DNA of 63,930 bases from JAKIVR01 sp035933635 (GTDB lineage Archaea; Thermoplasmatota; Thermoplasmata; Lutacidiplasmatales; UBA184): the NCBI GenBank assembly GCA_035933635.1, contig DASYYY010000003.1:1-63930 (forward strand), given 5' to 3'. Positions 25,104 through 32,484 of this stretch are shown here, in pieces. Position 1 is the stretch's first letter. Every line of letters starts with the position of its first letter. Below the pieces are notes generated by a model. The model was not told the origin of the DNA, made no database searches, and was given only the letters and a program-made list of their open reading frames with translations. The position numbers and the translations under genes are program-made.

Positions 25104-25748
25104 TCAGGCCGGCCAGACAAAGCGGGCGGCGAGGAGGAAGAGCGCCGGAGCCAGCGTCATCGTGAGGTCGTCGTCGAGCCACCGATGCTTGGGCCACTCG
25201 ACCGCCACGGCGATGACCGCGGCGCCGACCCCCAAGACCACGACCTCCACGAGCGACCAGTCGGCGAGGAGCCCGAGGGCCACCATCGCAATGCCGGCGT
25301 AGAGCGCTAGGGGGAACGCCGGGTACAGGCGCCGATACCGGGAGGAGAGTCGGAGCTCCCCGATGAGCGGGTCGACCAGAGAGCTGCCCACGGCCGCGAC
25401 CACCGCGATCGACACGGGGAAGAGGACCACCACGATCACGAGCGCCGTCGCGAAATAGGCGAAGCTCGCCACCCGGTCCTTCTCGATCGCTCGTACGGTG
25501 GGAAGTTCGAGCCGGACGAGGTGACGCAGGCCTTCGAGCACCAGCATCACGCCGAGCGCGATCAGCAACGCCTGCTCGGTCGAGACGACGACGAAGAACC
25601 GATCCGGGAGCAGGTAGTACACCACCACGAGCGCCCCGAGGCCATGGAGCACCCGGCGCCACAGGCGATCGCCGAGCTCGTATCCCCCGCCGAAGTGCGT
25701 GCCCAACCAGAGGCGGAAGCGCCCACCTCGGTGGAGCCGGGGACTCAC
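25104..25748 (-). CDS. Polyprenol/dolichol-kinase-like membrane protein
   Basis: 214 residues with about six hydrophobic segments. RRVLHGLGALVVVYYLLP near the start resembles the RRKxxH entry of the CTP-dependent dolichol/diacylglycerol kinase and phosphatidate cytidylyltransferase superfamily. Near the end, VEWPKHRWLDDDLTMTLAPA resembles their (E)x(L)P...DDNLxxPL motif. The central GDxxA(A) motif is represented only by SSLVDPLIGELR, so the family is likely but the activity is uncertain. It starts with GTG overlapping the stop of the upstream membrane gene (GTGA), and longer frames upstream belong to that gene's antisense. A role in lipid carrier phosphorylation for surface glycans would fit the glycosyltransferases nearby, but this is inference. 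Confidence 0.6.
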   Translation of the reverse strand: MSPRLHRGGRFRLWLGTHFGGGYELGDRLWRRVLHGLGALVVVYYLLPDRFFVVVSTEQALLIALGVMLVLEGLRHLVRLELPTVRAIEKDRVASFAYFATALVIVVVLFPVSIAVVAAVGSSLVDPLIGELRLSSRYRRLYPAFPLALYAGIAMVALGLLADWSLVEVVVLGVGAAVIAVAVEWPKHRWLDDDLTMTLAPALFLLAARFVWPA

Positions 25749-26365
25749 GGGGTCCCGGCCGTGCTCGGCGGTATGATTGTTTCGGTCGTCCGGGCCGGCT
25801 CGGCCGCGGGAGGCACGGTCCGTCGCGCGCCTGGGGCGCGCGACCCCTCCCAGAGCACGAGCGCGAGGGTGATCCCGAGGAGGACCTTGGAGAGGATGTA
25901 CCCACTGCCGCGGGGATTGAGGGGTGGCTGGGAGGCTCCGAGCCCCGGCCAGAAGAGCGTCCACCAGAGGACGAAGGTGACGAGCGTCAGCGCGAGCGCG
26001 GCAGCGCCCCAGCGGCCAACCTTCCAATAGATCGCGGTCGAGAGGCCCAGTACGAGCCAGGTCGCGTTGAGGACCAGGACGACCGGCCAGACCGCCCACG
26101 CGTAGTACTGGGGCCAGACGATCCGACCGAGGAGGTCGTAGGGGATCTCGTACAGATGGGTGAAGGCGAACGGAAAGGCCGCCGCCACCACGATGCGCCG
26201 GGGCCAACGAAGCCCGTTCAGCACGGCGAGCGCGAAACCGAACAGCACGACCGCCATCACATAGGTCACCGGGAACGCCTGGCCGGCGTTCCCCTGGAAG
26301 AACGCCGTCTGCACGATGCTCGCCAGGAACGGCCCGCCGTTCACGAGGGGAAGTGACTGGACCAC
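25745..26365 (-). CDS. Multi-pass membrane protein, family shared with 56408-57139
   Basis: At least 206 residues with about five or six membrane helices (for example VTYVMAVVLFGFALAVL, VVAAAFPFAFTHLYEIPYDL, WPVVLVLNATWLVLGL). It aligns along its whole length with the protein at 56408-57139: FPVTYV/FPITWV, FPFAFTHLYEIPYDLLG/VPFGATGVFEISYQLMG, and the same spacing of helices. Family not recognised. The GTG at 26365 is the first usable start, but the in-frame sequence before it encodes LARARPELVVAP, matching LRARPELIAIP of the paralogue, so the true N-terminus probably lies further upstream. Stop overlaps the next start by 4 nt. Confidence 0.7.
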   Translation of the reverse strand: MVQSLPLVNGGPFLASIVQTAFFQGNAGQAFPVTYVMAVVLFGFALAVLNGLRWPRRIVVAAAFPFAFTHLYEIPYDLLGRIVWPQYYAWAVWPVVLVLNATWLVLGLSTAIYWKVGRWGAAALALTLVTFVLWWTLFWPGLGASQPPLNPRGSGYILSKVLLGITLALVLWEGSRAPGARRTVPPAAEPARTTETIIPPSTAGTP

Positions 26366-26523
26366 GATCCAGAGGACCCAGGCCGGCGCGACGACGAGCT
26401 CGGGCCGGGCTCGGGCGAGCGCGAGTACGCGTTCGAGCCTCCCGGGGGCGCGCGTGGCCGAGGATGGCCCGGCCCCTATGAAGGTGGCCCGGGGGCGAAC
26501 GTCCGTCCCCCGTGCCCACGGTG

Positions 26524-26532
26524 AAAAGTTAT
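26524..26532 (+). promoter_or_regulatory. TATA-like box of purE
   Basis: AAAAGTTAT, the only AT-rich stretch nearby, is centred 29 nt before the GTG at 26557 and is the main reason for preferring that start over the GTG at 26512, which lies upstream of it. Confidence 0.55.
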
Positions 26533-26556
26533 GCGAGCCGCTCGGTCCCTACGGCC

Positions 26557-27024
26557 GTGAAGGTCTCGGTGCTCATCGGGAGCCGCTCCGACCTGGAGCA
26601 GGCGGAGAAAGTTCGCGCCCGCCTCGTCGAATTCGGGGTGAACTGTGAGGTCCACGTGGCCTCCGCCCATCGCACCCCGGAGAAGGTCGATCGGCTCGCG
26701 GCCGACCCGGAGGTCGACGTGTTCGTCGCGATGGCCGGCCTGTCCGCCGCGCTTCCGGGAACCGTCGCCGCCCGGACGCTCCGGCCCGTCATCGGGGTCC
26801 CCCTCCTCGGCAAGGGGCTGGGCCTCGACAGCCTGCTCTCGGTCGTCCAGATGCCGCCCGGTGTACCCGTCGCCTCGGTCGGTCTCGACAACACCGAGAA
26901 CGCCGCGCTGCTCGCCACCCACATTCTCGCCCTGAAGTACCCGGAGCTCAACGAGAAGCTGACCCGGTATCGCGCCAAATGGCGCGAAGAGCCTCCCGCC
27001 GCGGCGGGAGGGGCCCGCGCGTGA
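26557..27024 (+). CDS. purE: AIR carboxylase / N5-CAIR mutase (PurE)
   Basis: 155 residues. IGSRSDLEQAEKVRARLVEF binds the ribose phosphate and VHVASAHRTPEKV supplies the active-site AHR motif; VFVAMAGLSAALPGTVAART and GVPLLGKGLGLDSLLSVVQM complete the PurE core. It performs the carboxylation step of de novo purine synthesis; no purK is in the window, so it could act as class I with PurK elsewhere or as class II directly on CO2. Start at GTG 26557 is supported by the TATA-like box; a GTG at 26512 would add 15 residues. The stop overlaps the guaA start (GTGA). Confidence 0.93.
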   Translation: MKVSVLIGSRSDLEQAEKVRARLVEFGVNCEVHVASAHRTPEKVDRLAADPEVDVFVAMAGLSAALPGTVAARTLRPVIGVPLLGKGLGLDSLLSVVQMPPGVPVASVGLDNTENAALLATHILALKYPELNEKLTRYRAKWREEPPAAAGGARA

Positions 27025-27968
27025 AGGATCCGGCCAAGTTCGAGCAGGAAGCGACCGCCCAACTCCGAGCGGCGATCCCGGGCAAGGCGATCGTCGCGGC
27101 GAGCGGCGGAATCGACAGCTCCATCGCCGCGGTCCTCGCGCAACGCGCGCTGGCCGACCGCAGCACCGCGCTCTTCGTGGACACCGGCCTGTTGCGCGCC
27201 GGCGAGGTCGAGCGGGTCCAGGGGTTCTTCCGCTCCGCGGGGTTGCGCTCCGAGGTCGTCCCCGCGGCGGACCGTTTCCTCGGCGCGCTCGAGGGCGTCG
27301 CCGATCCCGAAGAGAAGCGACGTCGGATCGGCCACGCCTTCATCCGGCTGTTCGAGGAGGAGGGGACCAAGCGGGGGGCCGACGTCCTCATCCAGGGTAC
27401 GATCGCCCCCGATTGGATCGAGAGCGGCGGCCAGCTTCGGGACACGATCAAGACCCACCACAACGTCGGTGGGATTCCCGCCGACGTGCGGCTCCGGATC
27501 GTCGAACCGCTGCGCGACCTCTACAAGGACGAAGTACGGGCCGTCGCCCGACACCTCGGCATCACCGCGCCCGACCGGCAGCCGTTCCCCGGCCCGGGCC
27601 TGGCGGTGCGGGTGAACGGCCCGCTGACCCGGGACAACGTCGCCCTGTGCCGCGTCGCCAACGCCATCGTCGAAGAGGAGGTCGAGAAGGCCGTCGCGGC
27701 GGGAACGATCCGGCTCCCGTGGCAGTACTTCGCGGTCCTCCTCCCGGTCCACACCGTCGGCGTCACCGGGGACAACCGGATCTACGGGCAGGCCGTCAGC
27801 GTACGGATCGTCGAATCGATCGATGCGATGACCGCTACGGCCGCCGCCCTGCCGCACGAGCTGTTGCGGACCATCGCCGAACGGATCACACGAACCCTGC
27901 CCGGAAAGATCACCCGCGTGCTCTACGACGTGACGGACAAGCCGCCGGCGACGATCGAGTGGGAATGA
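27021..27968 (+). CDS. guaA: GMP synthase, ATP-pyrophosphatase subunit
   Basis: 315 residues equal to the synthetase and dimerisation parts of GMP synthase, without the glutamine amidotransferase domain, which Archaea normally encode as a separate gene (not in this window). The PP-loop is VAASGGIDSSIAAVLAQRAL; other blocks are LFVDTGLLRAGE, IQGTIAPDWIESGG, KTHHNVGG and the C-terminal RVLYDVTDKPPATIEWE. It converts XMP to GMP using ATP and ammonia. It is coupled by a 4-nt overlap to purE, forming a small purine operon. Confidence 0.96.
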   Translation: MKDPAKFEQEATAQLRAAIPGKAIVAASGGIDSSIAAVLAQRALADRSTALFVDTGLLRAGEVERVQGFFRSAGLRSEVVPAADRFLGALEGVADPEEKRRRIGHAFIRLFEEEGTKRGADVLIQGTIAPDWIESGGQLRDTIKTHHNVGGIPADVRLRIVEPLRDLYKDEVRAVARHLGITAPDRQPFPGPGLAVRVNGPLTRDNVALCRVANAIVEEEVEKAVAAGTIRLPWQYFAVLLPVHTVGVTGDNRIYGQAVSVRIVESIDAMTATAAALPHELLRTIAERITRTLPGKITRVLYDVTDKPPATIEWE

Positions 27969-28014
27969 GGGCGATGACCGTATGCGGCGCCCGCGCCCTC
28001 GGGGACGGGCGGCC

Positions 28015-28236
28015 GTGACGAACACGTCGGCCCCGTCGGGGCGTTCGATCATCCTGCCGCACGAGCTCGTCGGTCAGATCGAACGGCGGATCGCGGGGAC
28101 CGGATTCTCCAGCGTCGATGCGTTCGTCGCCTTTGTCCTCGCCCGACTGGTGGAAACCCCGTCCACCGAGCCGTTCAGTGCCGAGGACGAGACCAAGCTT
28201 CGAGAGCGGCTCCGTTCTCTCGGGTACATTGACTAG
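28015..28236 (+). CDS. Small ribbon-helix-helix-like protein
   Basis: 73 residues from GTG 28015. A beta-strand SIILPHELVGQIERRI followed by two helices (SSVDAFVAFVLARLVE) is the layout of CopG/Arc-type DNA-binding domains. The tail, SAEDETKLRERLRSLGYID, is a motif often seen at the end of small archaeal proteins of this kind. The frame is open to an upstream ATG at 27982, which would add 11 Arg/Pro-rich residues. It follows guaA by 46 nt and precedes a zinc protein by 8 nt, so it probably belongs to the purE operon. Operator unknown. Confidence 0.65.
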   Translation: MTNTSAPSGRSIILPHELVGQIERRIAGTGFSSVDAFVAFVLARLVETPSTEPFSAEDETKLRERLRSLGYID

Positions 28237-28244
28237 TCGGGAGG

Positions 28245-28529
28245 ATGGGATCGGTGCAGCGCTGCCCCTTCTGCGACGCCGCCGAGACCGACCGGATCGA
28301 CCTCGACGGCCATCGTTTCCTCACCTTCGCGTGCATGTTCACCCCGGAAGTCGACCCGGCGCTCGACGAGGCGAAGCTCGGGCTCTACCTGCGCGACCAC
28401 TTCACCCGCGAGCGCCAGAGCGGGTATTTCCGCGGGATGTGCGACCGCCTCCACCTCTACGTGGCGAAGGGCGAGGGCGCTCGGGTTCTCACCGCGCGTC
28501 CCGGGCCGGCGGGCAACACGGACCGCTGA
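28245..28529 (+). CDS. Small CxxC protein, unknown function
   Basis: 94 residues beginning MGSVQRCPFCDAAETDRI; one CxxC near the N-terminus and further Cys at about 30 (FACMF) and 65 (GMCDRLHLYV) could together hold a zinc ion. The middle (TPEVDPALDEAKLGLYLRDHF) is predicted helical. I do not recognise the family. It follows the ribbon-helix-helix gene by 8 nt, so the pair may work together. Confidence 0.6.
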   Translation: MGSVQRCPFCDAAETDRIDLDGHRFLTFACMFTPEVDPALDEAKLGLYLRDHFTRERQSGYFRGMCDRLHLYVAKGEGARVLTARPGPAGNTDR

Positions 28530-28688
28530 GCCGCGCGCGGGCCCAGAACCCGGGCGAGGGTCCCTTGCGTTCGAGGCTCGACTTACGGGGGGTGAGCGCT
28601 TACGGGGCATAAGTTGTCAGGGAGCGCACGCGTGGGGCGCCCCCGACGCCGACCCGTTCGTGGTCGCGTGGGGGATGCCTCCGACCGC

Positions 28689-28982
28689 CTACGACTGGAC
28701 CGCCATCAGGACGAACCGGAGAATCGCCAGCGTCACCGTGATGGTCACAAACACCAGCGTGAGCCGGAGCTCGCGACTGGTCCCCCGGACGGTCCGACTC
28801 AGGAGGTCCCGCGCCCGCAGCGCGATCGGCCCCACCGGACCCGCGATGCCCCACGACCACTTGGATCCCCGAGTGACGTTCATGATCGCCCGCCCCAACC
28901 GAGGCTCGGCGTGGACGGGGTGAAGGTTCAGGTGAGGTCCTTCTTGGTAGAACAGCGTGAGCGATCCAGCGAGGGAGATCAA
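28689..28982 (-). CDS. Possible small membrane protein
   Basis: Up to 97 residues from a TTG at 28982; an internal ATG at 28883 would leave 64. The clear feature is a C-terminal membrane helix, LTLVFVTITVTLAILRFVLM, after a positively charged loop, so the N-terminus probably lies outside and the basic segment inside. No family recognised. It follows the kinase-like gene by 57 bp on the same strand. The stretch 28530-28688 shows no gene, only GC-rich inverted repeats. Coding status is uncertain. Confidence 0.4.
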   Translation of the reverse strand: MISLAGSLTLFYQEGPHLNLHPVHAEPRLGRAIMNVTRGSKWSWGIAGPVGPIALRARDLLSRTVRGTSRELRLTLVFVTITVTLAILRFVLMAVQS

Positions 28983-29039
28983 TCCTCCGGCCCGGTTCGC
29001 CCGAGGCCCCAGAACTCGAAGTCGAGTCGCCGGTCGCTC

Positions 29040-29912
29040 TCAGGGGATCGATTCGGTGTATCGCCGGATCCAACCACGGACCTTCGCCGGATAGTGCCGT
29101 TGGATCCAATACTCGGTGTTCGAGCCGAACGCAGCGTGTCGTTTGAATCGGGAACGGTGCCAGCACGCTTCATCCAGCGCCGGGCAACGAGCCCACACTT
29201 CGTGGGCAAAACCGTCCGCGGTCGGGAGGAGGGCCAGATCGCCGGCGGGGTCGCCCACCGAAGCATCTTCCCAGTCCAGGATCCCGCGGAGCCCGGAGTC
29301 GCCGGGGCCGGTGAGAACGTGGCTGGGGTAGAGGTCGCCGTGGACGACCGACGGGTCCACCCGGAACGAGCCCGGGTCGCCGAGGAACGCCTCCCAAACG
29401 CTCTCGTCCTGACGGCGAACGGCGGCCGATAGGAGGGGCCAGACGAGGCGGCGGATGCTGCGATACTGCCTCTCGCGTCCGCGTCGCGCCGCGGCCGGGT
29501 CGTACCTTCGCAGACCGTGGACCTGCGCTCGCCGCGTGGGCGTCGCGTGCAGCGTGCGAAGGACGTTCGCGAGCCCTTCGCTCCAGCGCCGGGCGGCCGG
29601 GCGCCCGAGCCCGGATTCGGGGAGCGAACGCCCCCGAAGCTTGCGATAGACCACGAACCGCAACCGGCCGGACGGGGTCCGAGGTTGGTAGGCGTAGTAG
29701 GGAATGGGGACGGGAACGACCGTCCCCAAGTAGGGATAGAAGGAGGCGGCGCGTTCCATGGCCCGCCGGTCTCGGGGCGTCCGCGGGATTCGGAAGATCC
29801 ACTCCCCGTTGACGTCGAGGACCCTCGAGGACCACCCCGCCTCGATGGTGCGGAGCGATCGGATCGGGAGCTCCGGCAGGTACCGTTCCAGCAGGTGGCG
29901 GGGCTCGACCAT
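29040..29912 (-). CDS. Aminoglycoside-phosphotransferase-like kinase
   Basis: 290 residues of the APH/choline-kinase fold. The catalytic loop reads VVHGDLYPSHVL at 190-201, with Asp193 as the base; the Asn that normally ends HGDxxxxN is His198. The metal-binding DxD-type strand is RGILDWEDASVGDPAGDLAL, with Asp213. The N-lobe begins after IEAGWSSRVLDVNGEWIFRI, where a nucleotide-binding loop is expected. Members phosphorylate small hydroxyl compounds; resistance is only one possible role and there is nothing here to suggest it. ATG 29912 has a TATA-like box 27 nt upstream. Divergent from the acetyltransferase gene. Confidence 0.82.
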   Translation of the reverse strand: MVEPRHLLERYLPELPIRSLRTIEAGWSSRVLDVNGEWIFRIPRTPRDRRAMERAASFYPYLGTVVPVPIPYYAYQPRTPSGRLRFVVYRKLRGRSLPESGLGRPAARRWSEGLANVLRTLHATPTRRAQVHGLRRYDPAAARRGRERQYRSIRRLVWPLLSAAVRRQDESVWEAFLGDPGSFRVDPSVVHGDLYPSHVLTGPGDSGLRGILDWEDASVGDPAGDLALLPTADGFAHEVWARCPALDEACWHRSRFKRHAAFGSNTEYWIQRHYPAKVRGWIRRYTESIP

Positions 29913-29935
29913 CCGACCCGTCGTAGAGGTCCCCC

Positions 29936-29942
29936 GATTTAC
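29936..29942 (-). promoter_or_regulatory. TATA-like box of the kinase-like gene
   Basis: The minus strand reads GGTAAATCGG, centred 27 nt before the ATG at 29912. Confidence 0.45.
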
Positions 29943-30033
29943 CGCTCTCCGGGGCCGCGCGCCGGCGCGAGGAGGGCGCCCTCAAAGTCGAGGGATGCGG
30001 GGGTCGAGCCGGTGTCCGCCGACCGACCGCCAT

Positions 30034-30044
30034 CGATAGATAGG
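30034..30044 (+). promoter_or_regulatory. TATA-like box of the acetyltransferase gene
   Basis: CGATAGATAGG is centred 26 nt before the ATG at 30065, implying a leaderless mRNA. Confidence 0.5.
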
Positions 30045-30064
30045 GGCTCCCGAACCTCGAGAGG

Positions 30065-30601
30065 ATGGGCCTGCCCGGCAACGTGCGACTGAAGGACGGG
30101 CGTTGGGCGGTCGTTCGGCGGGCCGAGCCCAACGACGCGGAGGCGTGGGTCGCGAACGTGAGCCGCGTCGCCTCGGAGAGGGTCTACCTCATGACCGAGG
30201 TGTTTCGACGGAGCGTCGAGGAGGTCCGCATCCAGTTCGCGGGGGCCGACCCGACGCAGGACCTCTGGTTGATCGCCGAGGTGGACGGCCGGATCGTGGG
30301 GGGGGCCGATTTCCACCGTGGGTCCCAGTCGAAGAACGCGCACGTGGCGGCCCTCGGCATTGCCCTCGTGCGGGAGTATCGCGGCCTCGGTCTCGGAGAG
30401 GGGGTGATCCGGGCGGGCCTCGCGTGGGCACGCGAGCTGGGGATCCGGCGCGTTCGTCTATCGGTGTTCGCGACCAATGGCCCGGCGCTCTCGCTCTATC
30501 GCAAGCTCGGCTTCGTCGAGGAAGGGCGACTGCGGGGCGAGGTGATCCTGGAGGGTGCCCCCGTCGATGAGGTGTTGATGGCGCTCTCCCTCGATCCGTA
30601 G
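30065..30601 (+). CDS. GNAT-family N-acetyltransferase
   Basis: 178 residues. Typical GNAT layout: LWLIAEVDGRIVGGADFHRG (strands 2-4), then the acetyl-CoA loop REYRGLGLGEG, then RVRLSVFATNGPALSLYRKLGFVEEG with the Asn and Tyr that contact CoA and substrate. It resembles RimJ/RimL-like and ribosomal or small-molecule acetyltransferases; the acceptor is unknown. Monocistronic, convergent with sdhE, 21 bp apart. Confidence 0.9.
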   Translation: MGLPGNVRLKDGRWAVVRRAEPNDAEAWVANVSRVASERVYLMTEVFRRSVEEVRIQFAGADPTQDLWLIAEVDGRIVGGADFHRGSQSKNAHVAALGIALVREYRGLGLGEGVIRAGLAWARELGIRRVRLSVFATNGPALSLYRKLGFVEEGRLRGEVILEGAPVDEVLMALSLDP

Positions 30602-30622
30602 GAGCGCCCGTCGCGAACCGGA

Positions 30623-31510
30623 TCAGGCCGGAACGGCGACCCGGCCGATCTTCGCGAGCGCCGCGTCGGTGGCCACCAGGTGGCGCGGCAGGCCGAGCTC
30701 CTCGGGGGTCGCCCCGAGTGCGAGCCCTACCAGCTGCGGCAGATGGAAGATCGGCATGTCGAGGTCGCTGCCGACCTCGGCGGCGGCCTTGTTCTGGTAG
30801 CTGTCGAGGGAGATGTGGCACAGCGGGCAGGGCGTCGCCATCGCATCGGCTCCGTGCGCCTTCGCGTCCTCGATCTGGCGACCGGCGATATGGTTGGCGA
30901 CCTGCGGCTTGACGAACAGGATCGGGAATCCGCAGCACATGACCCGGCCCCGGTACATCACGGGCGTCGCCCCGAGCGCGCGGATCAGGTCCTCGAACGA
31001 GTGGGGCTCCTCGGCGCTCTCGGAGCCCATCTCGTCGGCGGGCCGGAGCAGGTGGCATCCGTAGAACGCACCGACCTTCAGACCGGAGAGCGGTCGCACC
31101 ACCAGCGGCCGCAGCTTGTCGGCGGGGAACTGCTCGTGGAGGACCTGGAGCAGGTGCTTGACCCGGGTCGACCCGCTGTAGGTGATGCCGAGGGGCTTGA
31201 GGGCGCCGTCGACCTTCTCGCGGATCGGCGGCTCCTTGAGCTTGACGTTGGCCAGCGTGAGCATCCCCTGGCAGGTCGAGCAGATCGTCAGCAGGTCGAG
31301 CCCGGCCTTCTCGGCGAGTGCGAGATTGCGTGCGTTGAGCGCGACGTTGAGGACCATGTTGGCCTCGTCGACGAACCCCGAGCCGCAGCAGGAGAACTTG
31401 GGGAACTCCACGAGCTCGATGCCGAGCTTGCGGCACACCCAGCGGGTGGCCATGTCGAGCTCGCGGCCCGACTCCTGGGCGACGCAGCCGGGGTAGTAGG
31501 CGAGCTTCAC
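30623..31510 (-). CDS. sdhE: SdhE-type CCG-domain subunit of succinate dehydrogenase
   Basis: 295 residues with two CCG (HdrB-like) modules: Cys9, Cys41-Cys42, Cys77, Cys80 and Cys152, Cys192-Cys193, Cys228, Cys231. In non-classical (SdhE-type) succinate:quinone reductases this subunit replaces the haem membrane anchor and docks on the membrane; the same domain in HdrB holds unusual [4Fe-4S] clusters. Here it is the last gene of sdhA-sdhB-sdhE, with its ATG overlapping the sdhB stop (ATGA). No SdhC/SdhD membrane genes and no additional SdhF-like gene follow. No membrane helices are evident. Confidence 0.9.
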   Translation of the reverse strand: MKLAYYPGCVAQESGRELDMATRWVCRKLGIELVEFPKFSCCGSGFVDEANMVLNVALNARNLALAEKAGLDLLTICSTCQGMLTLANVKLKEPPIREKVDGALKPLGITYSGSTRVKHLLQVLHEQFPADKLRPLVVRPLSGLKVGAFYGCHLLRPADEMGSESAEEPHSFEDLIRALGATPVMYRGRVMCCGFPILFVKPQVANHIAGRQIEDAKAHGADAMATPCPLCHISLDSYQNKAAAEVGSDLDMPIFHLPQLVGLALGATPEELGLPRHLVATDAALAKIGRVAVPA

Positions 31511-32484
31511 GTTCCGTTCTCCCCGGCGTCTTCCAGGACCTCGTAGATCTTCTCGACCTCATCCTGCCCCTCGATGCGGTGGGGGGAGCGGATGACCTCG
31601 GGTTTCTTGCGCAGCATACGCAGCCCCTGCGGGAGCTGGGCGGCGAGACCGACGAGGCCCCCGGTCTGGCGGACCAGCTTCATCTCATTGAGGATCCCGC
31701 GCTCGCCGATGTTCTCCTTGAAGCCGACCGCGTGGCGGGAACCGGCCTCGGTCGCGCCCTGTAGCTGGATGGACATCTCCTTGAGGTCGCGGATCCGCTC
31801 CGACGGCCGAACGTCCTTGGGACAGGCGGCGGTGCAGAGGTGGCACCTCAGACAGGTCCATAGCCCGCCCGGCTGGATCCGCATGAGCCGCTCGCGGTAG
31901 GCCCCGTCGCGCGGGTCGACGGCGAACCGATAGAGCTTGGCGAGCGCCATCGGGCCCGGGAAGCTCGGGTCGGCCTCGACCGCCGGGCAGGCCGAGTAGC
32001 ACGCCCCGCAGGCGATGCACCGCGGGGTCTCGTAGAAGCGGGCGACCTGCTCGGGGGTCATCGGGCTCGGCTTGCCTTCGGGGAGCGGACGGTCCGGGTT
32101 GGGGATCAGGTGCGGGACGATCCGCTCGTATTCGCGCCAGAACGGCTGCTGGTCGACGACCAGGTCGCGCACGATCGGCTGGTTGCGCATCGGATCGATG
32201 ACGATCCGGCCGTGCTCGGCGATCTCCGGACCGACCTGCGTCTGGCAGGCCAGTCGGCTCTTCGAATTGATCACCATCGCGCACGAGCCGCAGATCGCGC
32301 TGCGGCAGGAGTACCGCAGCGACAGGCTGGGGTCGATCTCGGAGCGCACCTGCAAGAGGGCGCTCAGGACGGGCGTATGCGGCGTGAGCTTGAGGCTGTA
32401 CTTCGTGTAGTGGGGACCCGCGCGTTGCGCGGGGTCGTAGCGGTAGACTTCGAGAGGTACGTCGATCGTCGCCGTTGCGCCCAT
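31507..32484 (-). CDS. sdhB: Succinate dehydrogenase iron-sulfur subunit
   Basis: 325 residues. The [2Fe-2S] ligands are Cys60, 65, 68 and 80 (SCRSAICGSC). The first ferredoxin-type motif is CIACGACYSACP (156, 159, 162, 166). The second is CLRCHLCTAACPKDV (211, 214, 217, 221); classical SdhB lacks the equivalent of Cys214 and holds [3Fe-4S] there, so this site is expected to be [4Fe-4S], as in SdhE-type enzymes. The C-terminal ~90 residues are longer than in classical SdhB. It passes electrons from the flavin to SdhE. The ATG overlaps the sdhA stop by one base (TGATG). Confidence 0.95.
   Translation of the reverse strand: MGATATIDVPLEVYRYDPAQRAGPHYTKYSLKLTPHTPVLSALLQVRSEIDPSLSLRYSCRSAICGSCAMVINSKSRLACQTQVGPEIAEHGRIVIDPMRNQPIVRDLVVDQQPFWREYERIVPHLIPNPDRPLPEGKPSPMTPEQVARFYETPRCIACGACYSACPAVEADPSFPGPMALAKLYRFAVDPRDGAYRERLMRIQPGGLWTCLRCHLCTAACPKDVRPSERIRDLKEMSIQLQGATEAGSRHAVGFKENIGERGILNEMKLVRQTGGLVGLAAQLPQGLRMLRKKPEVIRSPHRIEGQDEVEKIYEVLEDAGENGT

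Noticed and set aside
29040..29912. Antibiotic resistance gene
   Set aside because: The fold is APH-like, but the family covers many metabolic kinases and nothing in the context points to resistance.
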